Below, piece after piece: positions 16,331 through 28,234 of a stretch of 64,000 nucleotides of DNA (its first letter is position 1; every line of letters begins with the position of its first letter). The stretch is from Selaginella tamariscina (lineage: Eukaryota; Streptophyta; Lycopodiopsida; Selaginellales; Selaginellaceae): contig PUQB01000263.1 in NCBI GenBank assembly GCA_003024785.1, positions 124,001 through 188,000 on the forward strand, given 5' to 3'. The notes under the pieces were generated by a model. That model worked only from the letters and a program-made list of their open reading frames with translations. It was not told where the DNA came from and did not search any database. A program made the translations under genes and the position numbers.

Positions 16331-17499
16331 TTTTATTGGTAATAACAATTTAGGAACGTGATTAACTGGTTAACGATGCAATTACTTATAATAATAAATT
16401 AAACAGTTTAAGAACGTGATTAACAATGCAATTACGTAGGAACTCCTTAAACACGCCTAATTACAGATTCTTTTAATTATTTACATTCTGTAACATAACA
16501 TTGACTAAACACTAAATGCACAATGACAATAAATCCGTTTACTAAATATAATATTTCTTAACTTTTGAGTTTATTCAATCAATTTCATAACGTAACAGGT
16601 TCAAAATCTTATTTCAATGTCTCCTTGGTCCTTTTGAATTTTTGAGTCATTTCGCATCTGTCTCGGGTGGATCGGCCCGATCTTCGAGACCGATGCGGAA
16701 TCGCAGTGGTCCGATGTTTCTGCAGATTTCTGCGTGCGATTCCGTGGCCCCGCCGCTTGCAAGGGCTAATTAAATTATGGCGACGGTCTACAGCGTTTTT
16801 CGCACGTAAGTCGCCCGTCCGGACTCCCATTTTGGTGTTTTTGGTGTCTTTCCGTAGCCCTCGGCCGGATCTACGAGCCCATGTTGCCCGATCTCCGTTT
16901 CGATATCTGTGCCGTCTGATATTCGCTAATTACCGCACGGCCCCTTAAACTTCTTAATTAAATCCGGCGAACGGTCTGCAGCGTTTCTCCGCGTAACTCG
17001 CCCGTCCGGACTCCCATTTTGGTGTTTTTGGTGTCTTTGCGTAGCCCTCGGCCGGATCTACGAGTCCATGTTGCCCGATCTCCGTTTCCATATCTGTGCC
17101 GTCTGATATTCGCTAATTACCGCACAGCCCTTAAACTTCTTAATAAATCCGGCGAACGGTCTGCAGATTTCTCCCGCGTAAACTCGCCGTCCGACTCCGT
17201 TTTTGGCGTTTTTGGGTTTGGTTCGTAGCCCTCGGCCGGATCTACGAGCCCAAGTTGTCCGATCTCCGTTTGGATATTGCGTTGTCTGATATTCGCTAAA
17301 TACTGCACGCCTCGTTAAACTTGTTAATTAAATCCGGCGAACGGTCAGCAACGTTTGCCGCAGTTTCTGTGCGGTACATGCGTCCGTCTCTCGTGGTTTC
17401 GACTGCTAATATTTGAGTAACAGTTTACAACTTCTTAAACACGTTTATTCGAAAAAGACTGCATATACTGGACATGTAAATGAATGTTTACATTTAATA

Positions 17500-17735
17500 A
17501 TTTGGTATGTTGGTTAGGTACCTTGGTTTACGAAAGTCAGGTTGCCGGTTCAAATCCTGTAGGCCGTTTTTTAATAAGAATTAAGGAGGTTGTGTGTTCA
17601 AATCCTATTAACTAAATTGTAAACAACTTACATATGACACAGATGGGAATTTGTGTTAATGTTTAAGGGGTTGGCTGCATGGTTAGCACATTAGGTTTGA
17701 AATAAGGAGGTTGCGGGTTCAAGTCCTACTAACTA
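17500..17735 (+). repeat. tRNA-like pol III module, unit 1
   Basis: Same module as at 16095-16330, with the intact GGTTCAAATCC box near 17547 and the A-box-like GGCTGCATGGTTAGCAC upstream of GGTTCAAGTCC near 17716. Confidence 0.65.
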
Positions 17736-18014
17736 AATTTTTTTGGTAATAACAATTTAGGAACGTGATTAACTGGTTAACGATGCAATTACTTATAATA
17801 ATAAATTAAACAGTTTAAGAACGTGATTAACAATGCAATTACGTAGGACTCCTTAAACACGCCTAATTACAGATTCTTTTAATTATTTTACATTCTGTAC
17901 ATAACATTGACTAAACACTAAATGCACAATGACAATAAATCGTTTACTAAATATAATATTTCTTAACTTTTGAGTTTATTCAATCAATTTCATAACGTAA
18001 CAGGTTCAAAATCA

Positions 18015-19500
18015 TCTGGTGTCAAACGTCTCAATAGCTTAAGGTTGGACCCTAAACCCTAACCGGTCACTTCCCCAAGCCCTAGGTCAAACTGCCACAT
18101 CACCACAACCCCTAAACCAAACCTAACGCTAGAGTCCCTGCTGAAACGCCACATCATGACAACCCCTAAACCCTAACCTAAGGCCCATGCTGATGTGTCA
18201 ACCCAAGTGGCACGGCTTGATTCTCCAAGCCCTAGGTCAAACAGCACAAGCCCTAAGCCCTAACCCTAAAGTCAGTGCCATGTGGCAACCCATGTGCCAC
18301 GTGGTTGCTTCCCAAGCCCTATGTCAAATTGCCACATCACCACAACCCTAAACCCAAACCCTAATTCGTGCTGATGTGGCAACCCTAAACCTAACCATAG
18401 GTTGTGTGCTCACATGGCAACCCTAATCCACAAAACTGCCACATCACCACAACCCCTAAACCGAAACCTAACCCCAAAGTCGTGCTGACCAACCACATCA
18501 TGACAAGCCCTAAACCCTAACCCTAAGGTCCGTGCTGATGTGTAAGCCAGTGGCACGGGCTCGATTCTCCAAGCCCAGGTGAAACCGCACAACCGCTAAC
18601 CCCTAACCCTAAAGTCATGGCCGATGTGGCAGCCCATGTGCCCCCCAATCCCAGGTCAAATTGCCACGTCACGACGAACCCTAAACCCAAAACCTAAGCC
18701 CGTGCTGATGTGGCAACCCTAAACCTAACCATAGGTCTGTGCTGACATGGCAACCCTAACCCTAAAGTCCATGTGCCAGAGTCTCTCCCGACCCTAGGTC
18801 ATGCCCACCAACCCTAAACCCCAAGGTCCGTGCTAACGTGTAAACCCTAGTGGCACGGGCTCGGTTCTCCAAGCCCTAGGTGAAACCGCACAACCCCTAA
18901 CCCCTAACCCTAAAGTCAGGGCCGATGTGGCAGCCCATGTGCCACGTGGTTGCCTCCCCAATCCCCAGGTCAAATTGCCACGTCACGACGAACCCTAAAC
19001 CCAAAACCCTAAGCCTGTGCTGATGTGGCAACCCTAAACCTAACCATAGGTCTGTGTTGACATGGCAACCCTAACCCTAAAGTCCATGTGCCAGAGTCTC
19101 CTCCGACCCTAGGTCATGCCCACCAACCCTAAACCCCAAGGTCCGTGCTACGTGTAAACCCTAGTGGCACGGGCTCGGTTCTCCAACACCCCTAAACCTA
19201 ACCATAGGTCTATGCTGACATGGCAACCCTAACCCTAAAGTCCATGTGCCAGAATCACTTCCCGACCCTAGGTCATGCCACCAACCCCTAATCCCTAACC
19301 CTAAAGTTAGTGCCGATGTGGCAACCCATGTGCCACGTGGTTGCTTCCCCAATCCCCAGGTCAAATTGCCACGTCACACATACCCTAAACCCAAAACCCT
19401 AAGTTCGTGCTGACATGGCAACCCTAACCCTGAGTTATCCCACCAACCCTTTGCCACACGTGGAACACAAAGGACCGTCCACGCAGGCTGCCACGTTAGC
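18015..19500 (+). repeat. CCCTAAA-rich degenerate telomere-like block, unit 1
   Basis: About 1.5 kb dense in CCCTAAACCCTAA and ACCCTAACCCTAAAG. These are interspersed with TGCCACATCACCACAACC, GTGCTGATGTGGCAACCC and the palindrome GCCACGTGGT. Internal phrases such as CTAAACCTAACCATAGG recur at 18377, 18717, 19033 and 19194. It is too degenerate to be a telomere tract. Copies follow in units 2 (about 21315-22805) and 3 (about 24615-26105). Confidence 0.9.
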
Positions 19501-20794
19501 ACCCTAGAAAACCCCCAAAACCCGACTGTGCCCTAGAAACCCCTCCCACACCCTTGGGCAGCGAGTTTTGTGCCCTAATCTGAATTTCCTCTGGGATGAC
19601 AATTTCGTGCCAGCCCAATAGTTAGGATAGGAAAAAGGGGGGGGGGCTCCGTGACGGAAATAAGGTATAGTATATGAGTGACTTGTGACTTGTGCCCGAG
19701 CTCTTTGTCCGAAATGCAGCCCGAGATGAATTGGTGTTGGCAATGCCATGCGTAGGCCGGCACCTTCATGTCGTGGAAGCAAAGTATGATGGGGTGCTCA
19801 TATTGAAGACCAAATCGGTTGTGGTTGCTCTCTTGGTGGCACATTTCCTCCACCTGTTGAACGGCCTGGATCTCCCGGTTTCTGACGGGCCGAATTCTTA
19901 TTTCAATGTCTCCTTGGTCCTTTTGAATTTTTGAGTCATTTCGCATCTGTCTCGGGTGGATCGGCCCGATCTTCGAGACCGATGCGGAATCGCAGTGGTC
20001 CGATGTTTCTGCAGATTTCTGCGTGCGATTCCGTGGCCCGCCGCTTGCAAGGGCTAATTAAATTTATGGCGACGGTCTACAGCGTTTTTCGCACGTAAGT
20101 CGCCCGTCCGGACTCCCATTTTGGTGTTTTTTGGTGTCTTTCCGTAGCCCTCGGCCGGATCTACGAGCCCATGTTGCCCGATCTCCGTTTCGATATCTGT
20201 GCCGTCTGATATTCGCTAATTACCGCACGGCCCCTTAAACTTCTTAATTAATCCGGCGAACGGTCTGCAGCGTTTCTCCCGCGTAACTCGCCCGTCCGGA
20301 CTCCCATTTTGGTGTTTTTGGTGTCTTTGCGTAGCCCTCGGCCGGATCTACGAGTCCATGTTGCCCGATCTCCGTTTCCATATCTGTGCCGTCTGATATT
20401 CGCTAATTACCGCACAGCCCCTTAAACTTCTTAATTAAATCCGGCGAACGGTCTGCAGAGTTTCTCCCGCGTAACTCGCCGTCCGGACTCCGTTTTTGGC
20501 GTTTTTGGGTTTGGTTCGTAGCCCTCGGCCGGATCTACGAGCCCAAGTTGTCCGATCTCCGTTTGGATATTTGCGTTGTCTGATATTCGCTAAATACTGC
20601 ACGCCTCGTTAAACTTGTTAATTAAATCCGGCGAACGGTCAGCAACGTTTGCCGCAGTTTCTGTGCGGTACATGCGTCCGTCTCTCGTGGTTTCGACTGC
20701 TAATATTTGAGTAACAGTTTACAACTTCTTAAACACGTTTATTCGAAAAGACTGCATATACTGGACATGTAAATGAATGTTTACATTTAATAAT

Positions 20795-21030
20795 TTGGTA
20801 TGTTGGTTAGGTACCTTGGTTTACGAAAGTCAGGTTGCCGGTTCAAATCCTGTAGGCCGTTTTTTAATAAGAATTAAGGAGGTTGTGTGTTCAAATCCTA
20901 TTAACTAAATTGTAAACAACTTACATATGACACAGATGGGAATTTGTGTTAATGTTTAAGGGGTTGGCTGCATGGTTAGCACATTAGGTTTGAAATAAGG
21001 AGGTTGCGGGTTCAAGTCCTACTAACTAAT
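20795..21030 (+). repeat. tRNA-like pol III module, unit 2
   Basis: Same three B-box-like strings and one A-box-like string as the other units, nearly unchanged. Confidence 0.65.
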
Positions 21031-24000
21031 TTTTATTGGTAATAACAATTTAGGAACGTGATTAACTGGTTAACGATGCAATTACTTATAATAATAAATT
21101 AAACAGTTTAAGAACGTGATTAACAATGCAATTACGTAGGAACTCCTTAAACACGCCTAATTACAGATTCTTTTAATTATTTTACATTCTGTAACATAAC
21201 ATTGACTAAACACTAAATGCACAATGACAATAAATCCGTTTACTAAATATAATATTTCTTAACTTTTGAGTTTATTCAATCAATTTCATAACGTAACAGG
21301 TTCAAAATCATCTGGTGTCAAACGTCTCAATAGCTTAAGGTTGGACCCTAAACCCTAACCGGTCACTTCCCCAAGCCCTAGGTCAAACTGCCACATCACC
21401 ACAACCCCTAAACCAAACCTAACGCTAGAGTCCCTGCTGAAACGCCACATCATGACAACCCCTAAACCCTAACCTAAGGCCCATGCTGATGTGTCAACCC
21501 AAGTGGCACAGGCTCGATTCTCCAAGCCCTAGGTCAAACAGCACAAGCCCTAAGCCCTAACCCTAAAGTCAGTGCAATGTGGCAACCCATGTGCCACGTG
21601 GTTGCTTCCCAAGCCCTATGTCAAATTGCCACATCACCACAAACCCTAAACCCTAAACCCTAATTTCCGTGCTGATGTGGCAACCCTAAACCTAACCATA
21701 GGTTGTGTGCTCACATGGCAACCCTAATCCACAAAACTGCCACATCACCACAACCCCTAAACCGAAACGTAACCCAAAGTCGTTGCTGACCAACCACATC
21801 ATGACAAGCCCTAAACCCTAACCCTAAGGTCCGTGCTGATGTGTAACCAAGTGGCACGGGCTCGTTCTCCAAGCCCTAGGTGAAACCGCACAACCCTAAC
21901 CCCTAACCCTAAAGTCATGGGCCGATGTGGCAGCCCATGCTTGCCCCCCAATCCCCAGGTCAAATTGCCACGTCACGACGAACCCTAAACCCAAAACCCT
22001 AAGCCCGTGCTGATGTGGCAACCCTAAACCTAACCATAGGTCTGTGGTGACATGGCAACCCTAACCCTAAAGTCCATGTGCCAGAGTCTCTCCCGACCCT
22101 AGGTCATGCCCACCAACCCTAAACCCCAAGGTCCGTGCTAACGTGTAAACCCTAGTGGCACGGGCTCGGTTCTCCAAGCCCTAGGTGAAACCGCACAACC
22201 CCTAACCCTAACCCTAAAGTCAGGGCCGATGTGGCAGCCCATGTGCCACGTGGTTGCCTCCCCAATCCCCAGGTCAAATTGCCACGTCACGACGAACCCT
22301 AAACCCAAAACCCTAAGCCTGTGCTGATGTGGCAACCCTAAACCTAACCATAGGGTCTTGTTGACATGGCAACCCTAACCCTAAAGTCCATGTGCCAGAG
22401 TCTCCTCCCGACCCTAGGTCATGCCCACCAACCCTAAACCCCAAGGTCCGTGCTACGTGTAAACCCTAGTGGCACGGGCTCGGTTCTCCACACAACCCCT
22501 AAACCTAACCATAGGTCTGTGTGACATGGCAACCCTAACCCTAAAGTCCATGTGCCAGAATCACTCCCGACCCTAGGTCATGCCACCAACCCCTAATCCC
22601 TAACCCTAAAGTTAGTGCCGTGTGGCAACCCATGTGCCACGTGGTTGCTTCCCCAATCCCCAGGTCAAATTGCCACGTCACAACATACCCTAAACCCAAA
22701 ACCCTAAGTTCGTGCTGACATGGCAACCCTAACCCTAGAGTATCCCACCAACCCTTTGCCACACGTGGAACACAAAGGACCGTCCACGCAGGCTGCCACG
22801 TTAGCACCCTAGAAAACACCCCAAAACCCGACTGTGCCCTAGAAACCCCTCCCACACCCTTGGGCAGCGAGTTTTGTGCCCTAATCTGAATTTCCTCTGG
22901 GATGACAATTTCGTGCCAGCCCAATAGTTAGGATAGGAAAAAGGGGGGGGGGCTCCGTGACGGAAATAAGGTATAGTATATGAGTGACTTGTGACTTGTG
23001 CCCGAGCTCTTTGTCCGAAATGCAGCCCGAGATGAATTGGTGTTGGCAATGCCATTGCGTAGGCCGGCACCTTCATGTCGTGGAAGCAAAGTATGATGGG
23101 GTGCTCATATTGAAGACCAAATCGGTTGTGGTTGCTCTTGGTGGCACATTTCCTCCACCTGTTGAACGGCCTGGATCTCCCGGTTTCTGACGGCCCGAAT
23201 TCTTATTTCAATGTCTCCTTGGTCCTTTTGAATTTTTGAGTCATTTCGCATCTGTCTCGGGTGGATCGGCCCGATCTTCGAGACGATGCGGAATCGCAGT
23301 GGTCCGATGTTCTGCAGATTTCTGCGTGCGATTCCGTGGCCCCGCCGCTTGCAAGGGCTAATTAAATTTATGGCGACGGTCTACAGCGTTTTTCGCACGT
23401 AAGTCGCCCGTCCGGACTCCCATTTTGGTGTTTTTGGTGTCTTTCCGTAGCCCTCGGCCGGATCTACGAGCCCATGTTGCCCGATCTCCGTTTCGATATC
23501 TGTGCCGTCTGATATTCGCTAATTACCGCACGGCCCCTTAAACTTCTTAATTAAATCCGGCGAACGGTCTGCAGCGTTTCTCTCCGCGTAACTCGCCCGT
23601 CCGGACTCCCATTTTGGTGTTTTTGGTGTCTTTGCGTAGCCCTCGGCCGGATCTACGAGTCCATGTTGCCCGATCTCCGTTTCCATATCTGTGCCGTCTG
23701 ATATTCGCTAATTACCGCACAGCCCTTAAACTTCTTAATTAAATCCGGCGAACGGTCTGCAGAGTTTCTCCCGCGTAACTCGCCCGTCCGGACTCCGTTT
23801 TTGGCGTTTTTGGGTTTGGTTCGTAGCCTCGGCCGGATCTACGAGCCCAAGTTGTCCGATCTCCGTTTGGATATTTGCGTTGTCTGATATTCGCTAAATA
23901 CTGCACGCCTCGTTAAACTTGTTAATTAAATCCGGCGAACGGTCAGCAACGTTTGCCGCAGTTTCTGTGCGGTACATGCGTCCGTCTCTCGTGGTTTCGA

Positions 24001-24099
24001 CTGCTAATATTTGAGTAACAGTTTACAACTTCTTAAACACGTTTATTCGAAAAAGACTGCATATACTGGACATGTAAATGAATGTTTACATTTAATAAT

Positions 24100-24335
24100 T
24101 TGGTATGTTGGTTAGGTACCTTGGTTTACGAAAGTCAGGTTGCCGGTTCAAATCCTGTAGGCCGTTTTTTAATAAGAATTAAGGAGGTTGGTGTTCAAAT
24201 CCTATTAACTAAATTGTAAACAACTTACATATGACACAGATGGGAATTTGTGTTAATGTTTAAGGGGTTGGCTGCATGGTTAGCACATTAGGTTTGAAAT
24301 AAGGAGGTTGCGGGTTCAAGTCCTACTAACTAAAT
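24100..24335 (+). repeat. tRNA-like pol III module, unit 3
   Basis: Same module. The middle box has lost a base in the preceding GGTTGTGTG, which reads GGTTGGTG here. Confidence 0.65.
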
Positions 24336-26440
24336 TTTTATTGGTAATAACAATTTAGGAACGTGATTAACTGGTTAACGATGCAATTACTTATAATAAT
24401 AAATTAAACAGTTTAAGAACGTGATTAACAATGCAATTACGTAGGAACTCCTTAAACACGCCTAATTACAGATTCTTTTAATTATTTTACATTCTGTAAC
24501 ATAACATTGACTAAACACTAAATGCACAATGACAATAAATCGTTTACTAAATATATTTCTAACTTTTGAGTTTATTCAATCAATTTCATAACGTAACAGG
24601 TTCAAAATCATCTGGTGTCAAACGTCTCAATAGCTTAAGGTTGGACCCTAAACCCTAGACCGGTCACTTCCCCAAGCCCTAGGTCAAACTGCCACATCAC
24701 CACAACCCCTAAACCAAAACCTAACGCTAGAGTCCCTGCTGAAACGCCATCATGACAACCCTAAACCCTAACCCTAAGGCCCATGCTGATGTGTCAACCC
24801 AAGTGGCACGGCTTGATTCTCCAAGCCCTAGGTCAAACAGCACAAGCCCTAAGCCCTAACCCTAAAGTCAGTGCTGTGGCAACCCATGTGCCACGTGTTG
24901 CTTCCTCAAGCCCTATGTCAAATTGCCACATCACCAAACCCTAAACCCTAAACCCTAATTTCGTGCTGATGTGGCAACCCTAAACCTAACCATAGGTTGT
25001 GTGCTCACATGGCAACCCTAATCCACAAAACTGCCACATCACCACAACCCCTAAACCGAAACCTAACCCCAAAGTCGTGCTGACCAACCACATCATGACA
25101 AGCCCTAAACCCTAACCCTAAGGTCCGTGCTGATGTGTAAACCAGTGGCACGGGCTCGATTCTCCAAGCCCCAGGTGAAACCGCACAACCCTAACCCCTA
25201 ACCCTAAAGTCATGGCCGATGTGGCAGCCCATGTGCCCCCCAATCCCCAGGTCAAATTGCCACGTCACGACGAACCCTAAACCCAAAACCCTAAGCCCGT
25301 GCTGATGTGGCAACCCTAAACCTAACCATAGGTCTGTGCTGACATGGCAACCCTAACCCTAAAGTCCATGTGCCAGAGTCTCTCCCGACCCTAGTCATGC
25401 CCACCAACCCTAAACCCCAAGGTCCGTGCTAACGTGTAAACCCTAGTGGCACGGGCTCGGTTCTCCAAGCCCTAGGTGAAACCGCACAACCCCTAACCCC
25501 TAACCCTAAAGTCAGGGCCGATGTGGCAGCCCATGTGCCACGTGGTTGCCTCCCCAATCCCCAGGTCAAATTGCCACGTCACGACGAACCCTAAACCCAA
25601 AACCCTAAGCCTGCTGATGTGGCAACCCTAAACCTAACCATAGGGTCTTTGTTGACATGGCAACCCTAACCCTAAAGTCCATGTGCCAGAGTCTCCTCCC
25701 GACCCTAGGTCATGCCCACCAACCCTAAACCCAAGGTCCGTGCTGACGTGTAAACCCTAGTGGCACGGGCTCGGTTCTCCACACAACCCCTAAACCTAAC
25801 CATAGGGTCTGTGTGACATGGCAACCCTAACCCTAAAGTCCATGTGCCAGAGTCACTTCCCGACCCTAGGTCATGCCACCAACCCTAATCCCTAACCCTA
25901 AAGTTAGTGCCGATGTGGCAACCCATGTGCCACGTGGTTGCTTCCCCAATCCCCAGGTCAAATTGCCACGTCACACATACCCTAAACCCAAAACCCTAAG
26001 TTCGTGCTGACATGGCAACCTAACCCTAGGTTATCCACCAACCCTTTGCCACACGTGGAACACAAAGGACCGTCCACGCAGGCTGCCACGTCAGCACCCT
26101 AGAAAACCCCCAAACCCGACCTGTGCCCTAGAAACCCTCCCACACCCTTGGGCAGCGAGTTTTTGCCCTAATCTGAATTTCCTCTGGGATGACAATTTCG
26201 TGCCAGCCCAATAGTTAGGATAGGAAAAAGGGGGGGGGGGCTCCGTGACGGAAATAAGGTATAGTATATGAGTGACTTGTGACTTGTGCCCGAGCTCTTT
26301 GTCCGAAATGCAGCCCGAGATGAATTGGTGTTGGCAATGCCGTTGCGTAGGCCGGCACCTTCATGTCGTGGAAGCAAAGTTGATGGTGCTCATATTGAAG
26401 ACCAAATCGGTTGTGGTTGCTCTCTTGGTGGCACATTTCT

Positions 26441-27790
26441 TGTGCCGCTGGCTAGTGGCTGCAGCCGAACTTTTTTGGTGCTCCAGTGAGTCCGAGCTCT
26501 GCTTTGGCTCTGGGGCACTTGGTTATCTTACCATGTCCGAAATGCAGCCCGACGTGGGTTTGGGGAATGCCTTTGGGTAGCCCTTCACTCTCAGTTCGGC
26601 CATGAGTATGCATCAGCCACCTCAGACTGTAGGCCTTGTGTCTCCGCTGAAATGGCTGTCCGAGATGGGTTCTTCTTCGGCATCGTCCGAGCATGGACTC
26701 TACATTCGGCGCTCGTCGTCAAGACCAAAACGGTTGTGGTTGCTCTCTTGGTGGCACATTTCTTGTGCCGCTGGCTAGTGGCTGCAGCCGAACTTTTTTG
26801 GTGCTCCAGTGAGTCCGAGCTCTGCTTTGGCCTGCTGGGGCACTTGGTTATCTTACCATGTCCGAAATGCAGCCCGACGTGGGTTTGGGGAATGCCTTTG
26901 GGTAGCCCTTCACTCTCAGTTCGGCCATGAGTATGCATCAGCCACCTCAGACTGTAGGCCTTGTGTCTCCGCTGAAATGGCTGTCCGAGATGGGTTCTTC
27001 TTCGGCATCGTCCGAGCATGGACTCTACATTCGGCGCTCGTGCTCAAGACCAAAACGGTTGTGGTTGCTCTCTTGGTGGCACATTTCTTGTGCCGCTGGC
27101 TAGTGGCTGCAGCCGAACTTTTTGGTGCTCCAGTGAGTCCGAGCTCTGCTTTGGCCTGCTGGGGCACTTGGTTATCTTACCATGTCCGAAAATGCAGCCC
27201 GACGTGGGTTTGGGGAATGCCTTTGGGTAGCCCTTCACTCTCAGTTCGGCCATGAGTATGCATCAGCCACCTCAGACTGTAGGCCTTGTGTCTCCGCTGA
27301 AATGGCTGTCCGAGATGGGTTTCTTCGGCATCGTCCGAGCATGGACTCTACATTCGGCGCTCGTGCTCAAGACCAAAACGGTTGTGGTTGCTCTCTTGGT
27401 GGCACATTTCTTGTGCCGCTGGCTAGTGGCTGCAGCCGAACTTTTTTGGTGCTCCAGTGAGTCCGAGCTCTGCTTTGGCCTGCTGGGGCACTTGGTTATC
27501 TTACCATGTCCGAAATGCAGCCGACGTGGGTTTGGGGAATGCCTTTGGGTAGCCCTTCACTCTCAGTTCGGCCATGAGTATGCATCAGCCACCTCAGACT
27601 GTAGGCCTTGTGTCTCCGCTGAAATGGCTGTCCGAGATGGGTTCTTCTTCGGCATCGTCCGAGCATGGACTCTACATTCGGCGCTCGTGCTCAAGACCAA
27701 AACGGTTGTGGTTGCTCTCTTGGTGGCACATTTCTTGTGCCGCTGGCTAGTGGCTGCAGCCGAACTTTTTGGTGCTCCAGTGAGTCCGAA
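26441..27790 (+). repeat. ~324-bp tandem repeat, about 4.3 copies
   Basis: GCTAGTGGCTGCAGCCG recurs at 26451, 26774, 27099, 27422 and 27746, a spacing of 323-325. Copies look almost identical, differing by run length (five versus six T) and single bases. Open frames run through it on both strands, but they change frame between copies, which argues against coding. The last ~180 bp before each 3.3-kb unit boundary (for example 19690-19847) is a diverged relative sharing TTTGTCCGAAATGCAGCCCG and GGTTGTGGTTGCTC. Confidence 0.93.
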
Positions 27791-27834
27791 AGGCCGAAAC
27801 ACTACTTGCCATGCCACAACTAGTAACCATTAAA

Positions 27835-28230
27835 ACTTGCCAAGTATTTATAGGTGAGATTTAACTTGGTGAACCAATGGCTCTGTCTTAATGATCTAAA
27901 CATCTACAGTATGACAAAGTGGGTAAACATTTGAAACTCACATTATTTAACAGGGTGATAGTTGATGTAGAACCGAATGTTCCCATTTGACTTTATCACA
28001 AAATGAGGTTTGCAGGCATGAACTTTGAGACTTCTGAATAACACCCAACATCTCCTTAATATTTACTCGCAAGATCTTGATTTCTTTGTGACCAACGCCG
28101 AGTAGGTACCTTGATCGACCTTAGCATCCCTTGGTCCCAAGCAATAAGTTGAAATAAGAAAGATCAACATACTCCTTGAATTGATCAATGACTACATCAC
28201 ACAATCGTTTGAAAATCTAGAAAGGGAATG
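27835..28230 (-). pseudogene. Ty3/gypsy relic 1, N-terminal RT part (inverted block)
   Basis: This aligns collinearly with 37410-37850 of relic 2 (shared AACTTGCCAA, ATTTAACTTGGTGAACC and GTGATAGTTGATG phrases). It picks up where the 15145 side stopped. It is minus oriented and degenerate. Confidence 0.8.
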
Positions 28231-28234
28231 AAAG

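Larger units (their letters stand above)
15140..27835. repeat. 12.7-kb tandem-repeat array inserted in Ty3/gypsy relic 1
   Basis: The order is a deleted copy (15140-16606), three full copies of a ~3.3-kb unit (about 16607-19847, 19848-23152 and 23153-26440), and then about 4.3 copies of a ~324-bp unit (26441-27790). The same landmark (TATTTCAATGTCTCC) sits at 15198, 16610, 19899 and 23214. Full copies look almost identical, differing mainly by one-base runs. Each full unit holds a GC-rich 187-bp subrepeat block, an AT-rich block with tRNA-like boxes, a CCCTAAA-rich block, and a G-tract block related to the 324-bp unit. No protein frame is conserved between copies. The array interrupts the RT region of one retroelement. 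Confidence 0.92.

Noticed and set aside
18015..19500. True telomere or chromosome end
   Set aside because: The motifs are degenerate and mixed with other phrases, and unique genes lie on both sides.
15140..26440. rDNA intergenic spacer
   Set aside because: No 18S, 5.8S, 25S or 5S sequence was seen near any unit, and the array sits inside a retroelement.
26441..27790. CRISPR array
   Set aside because: The repeats are directly adjacent with no spacers, and the genome is a plant nucleus.
26272..27833. Long open frames on both strands of the 324-bp repeat, looking like repeated proteins
   Set aside because: The frame changes between otherwise identical copies with each one-base indel, and both strands are open. 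This is a by-product of GC-rich tandem DNA.
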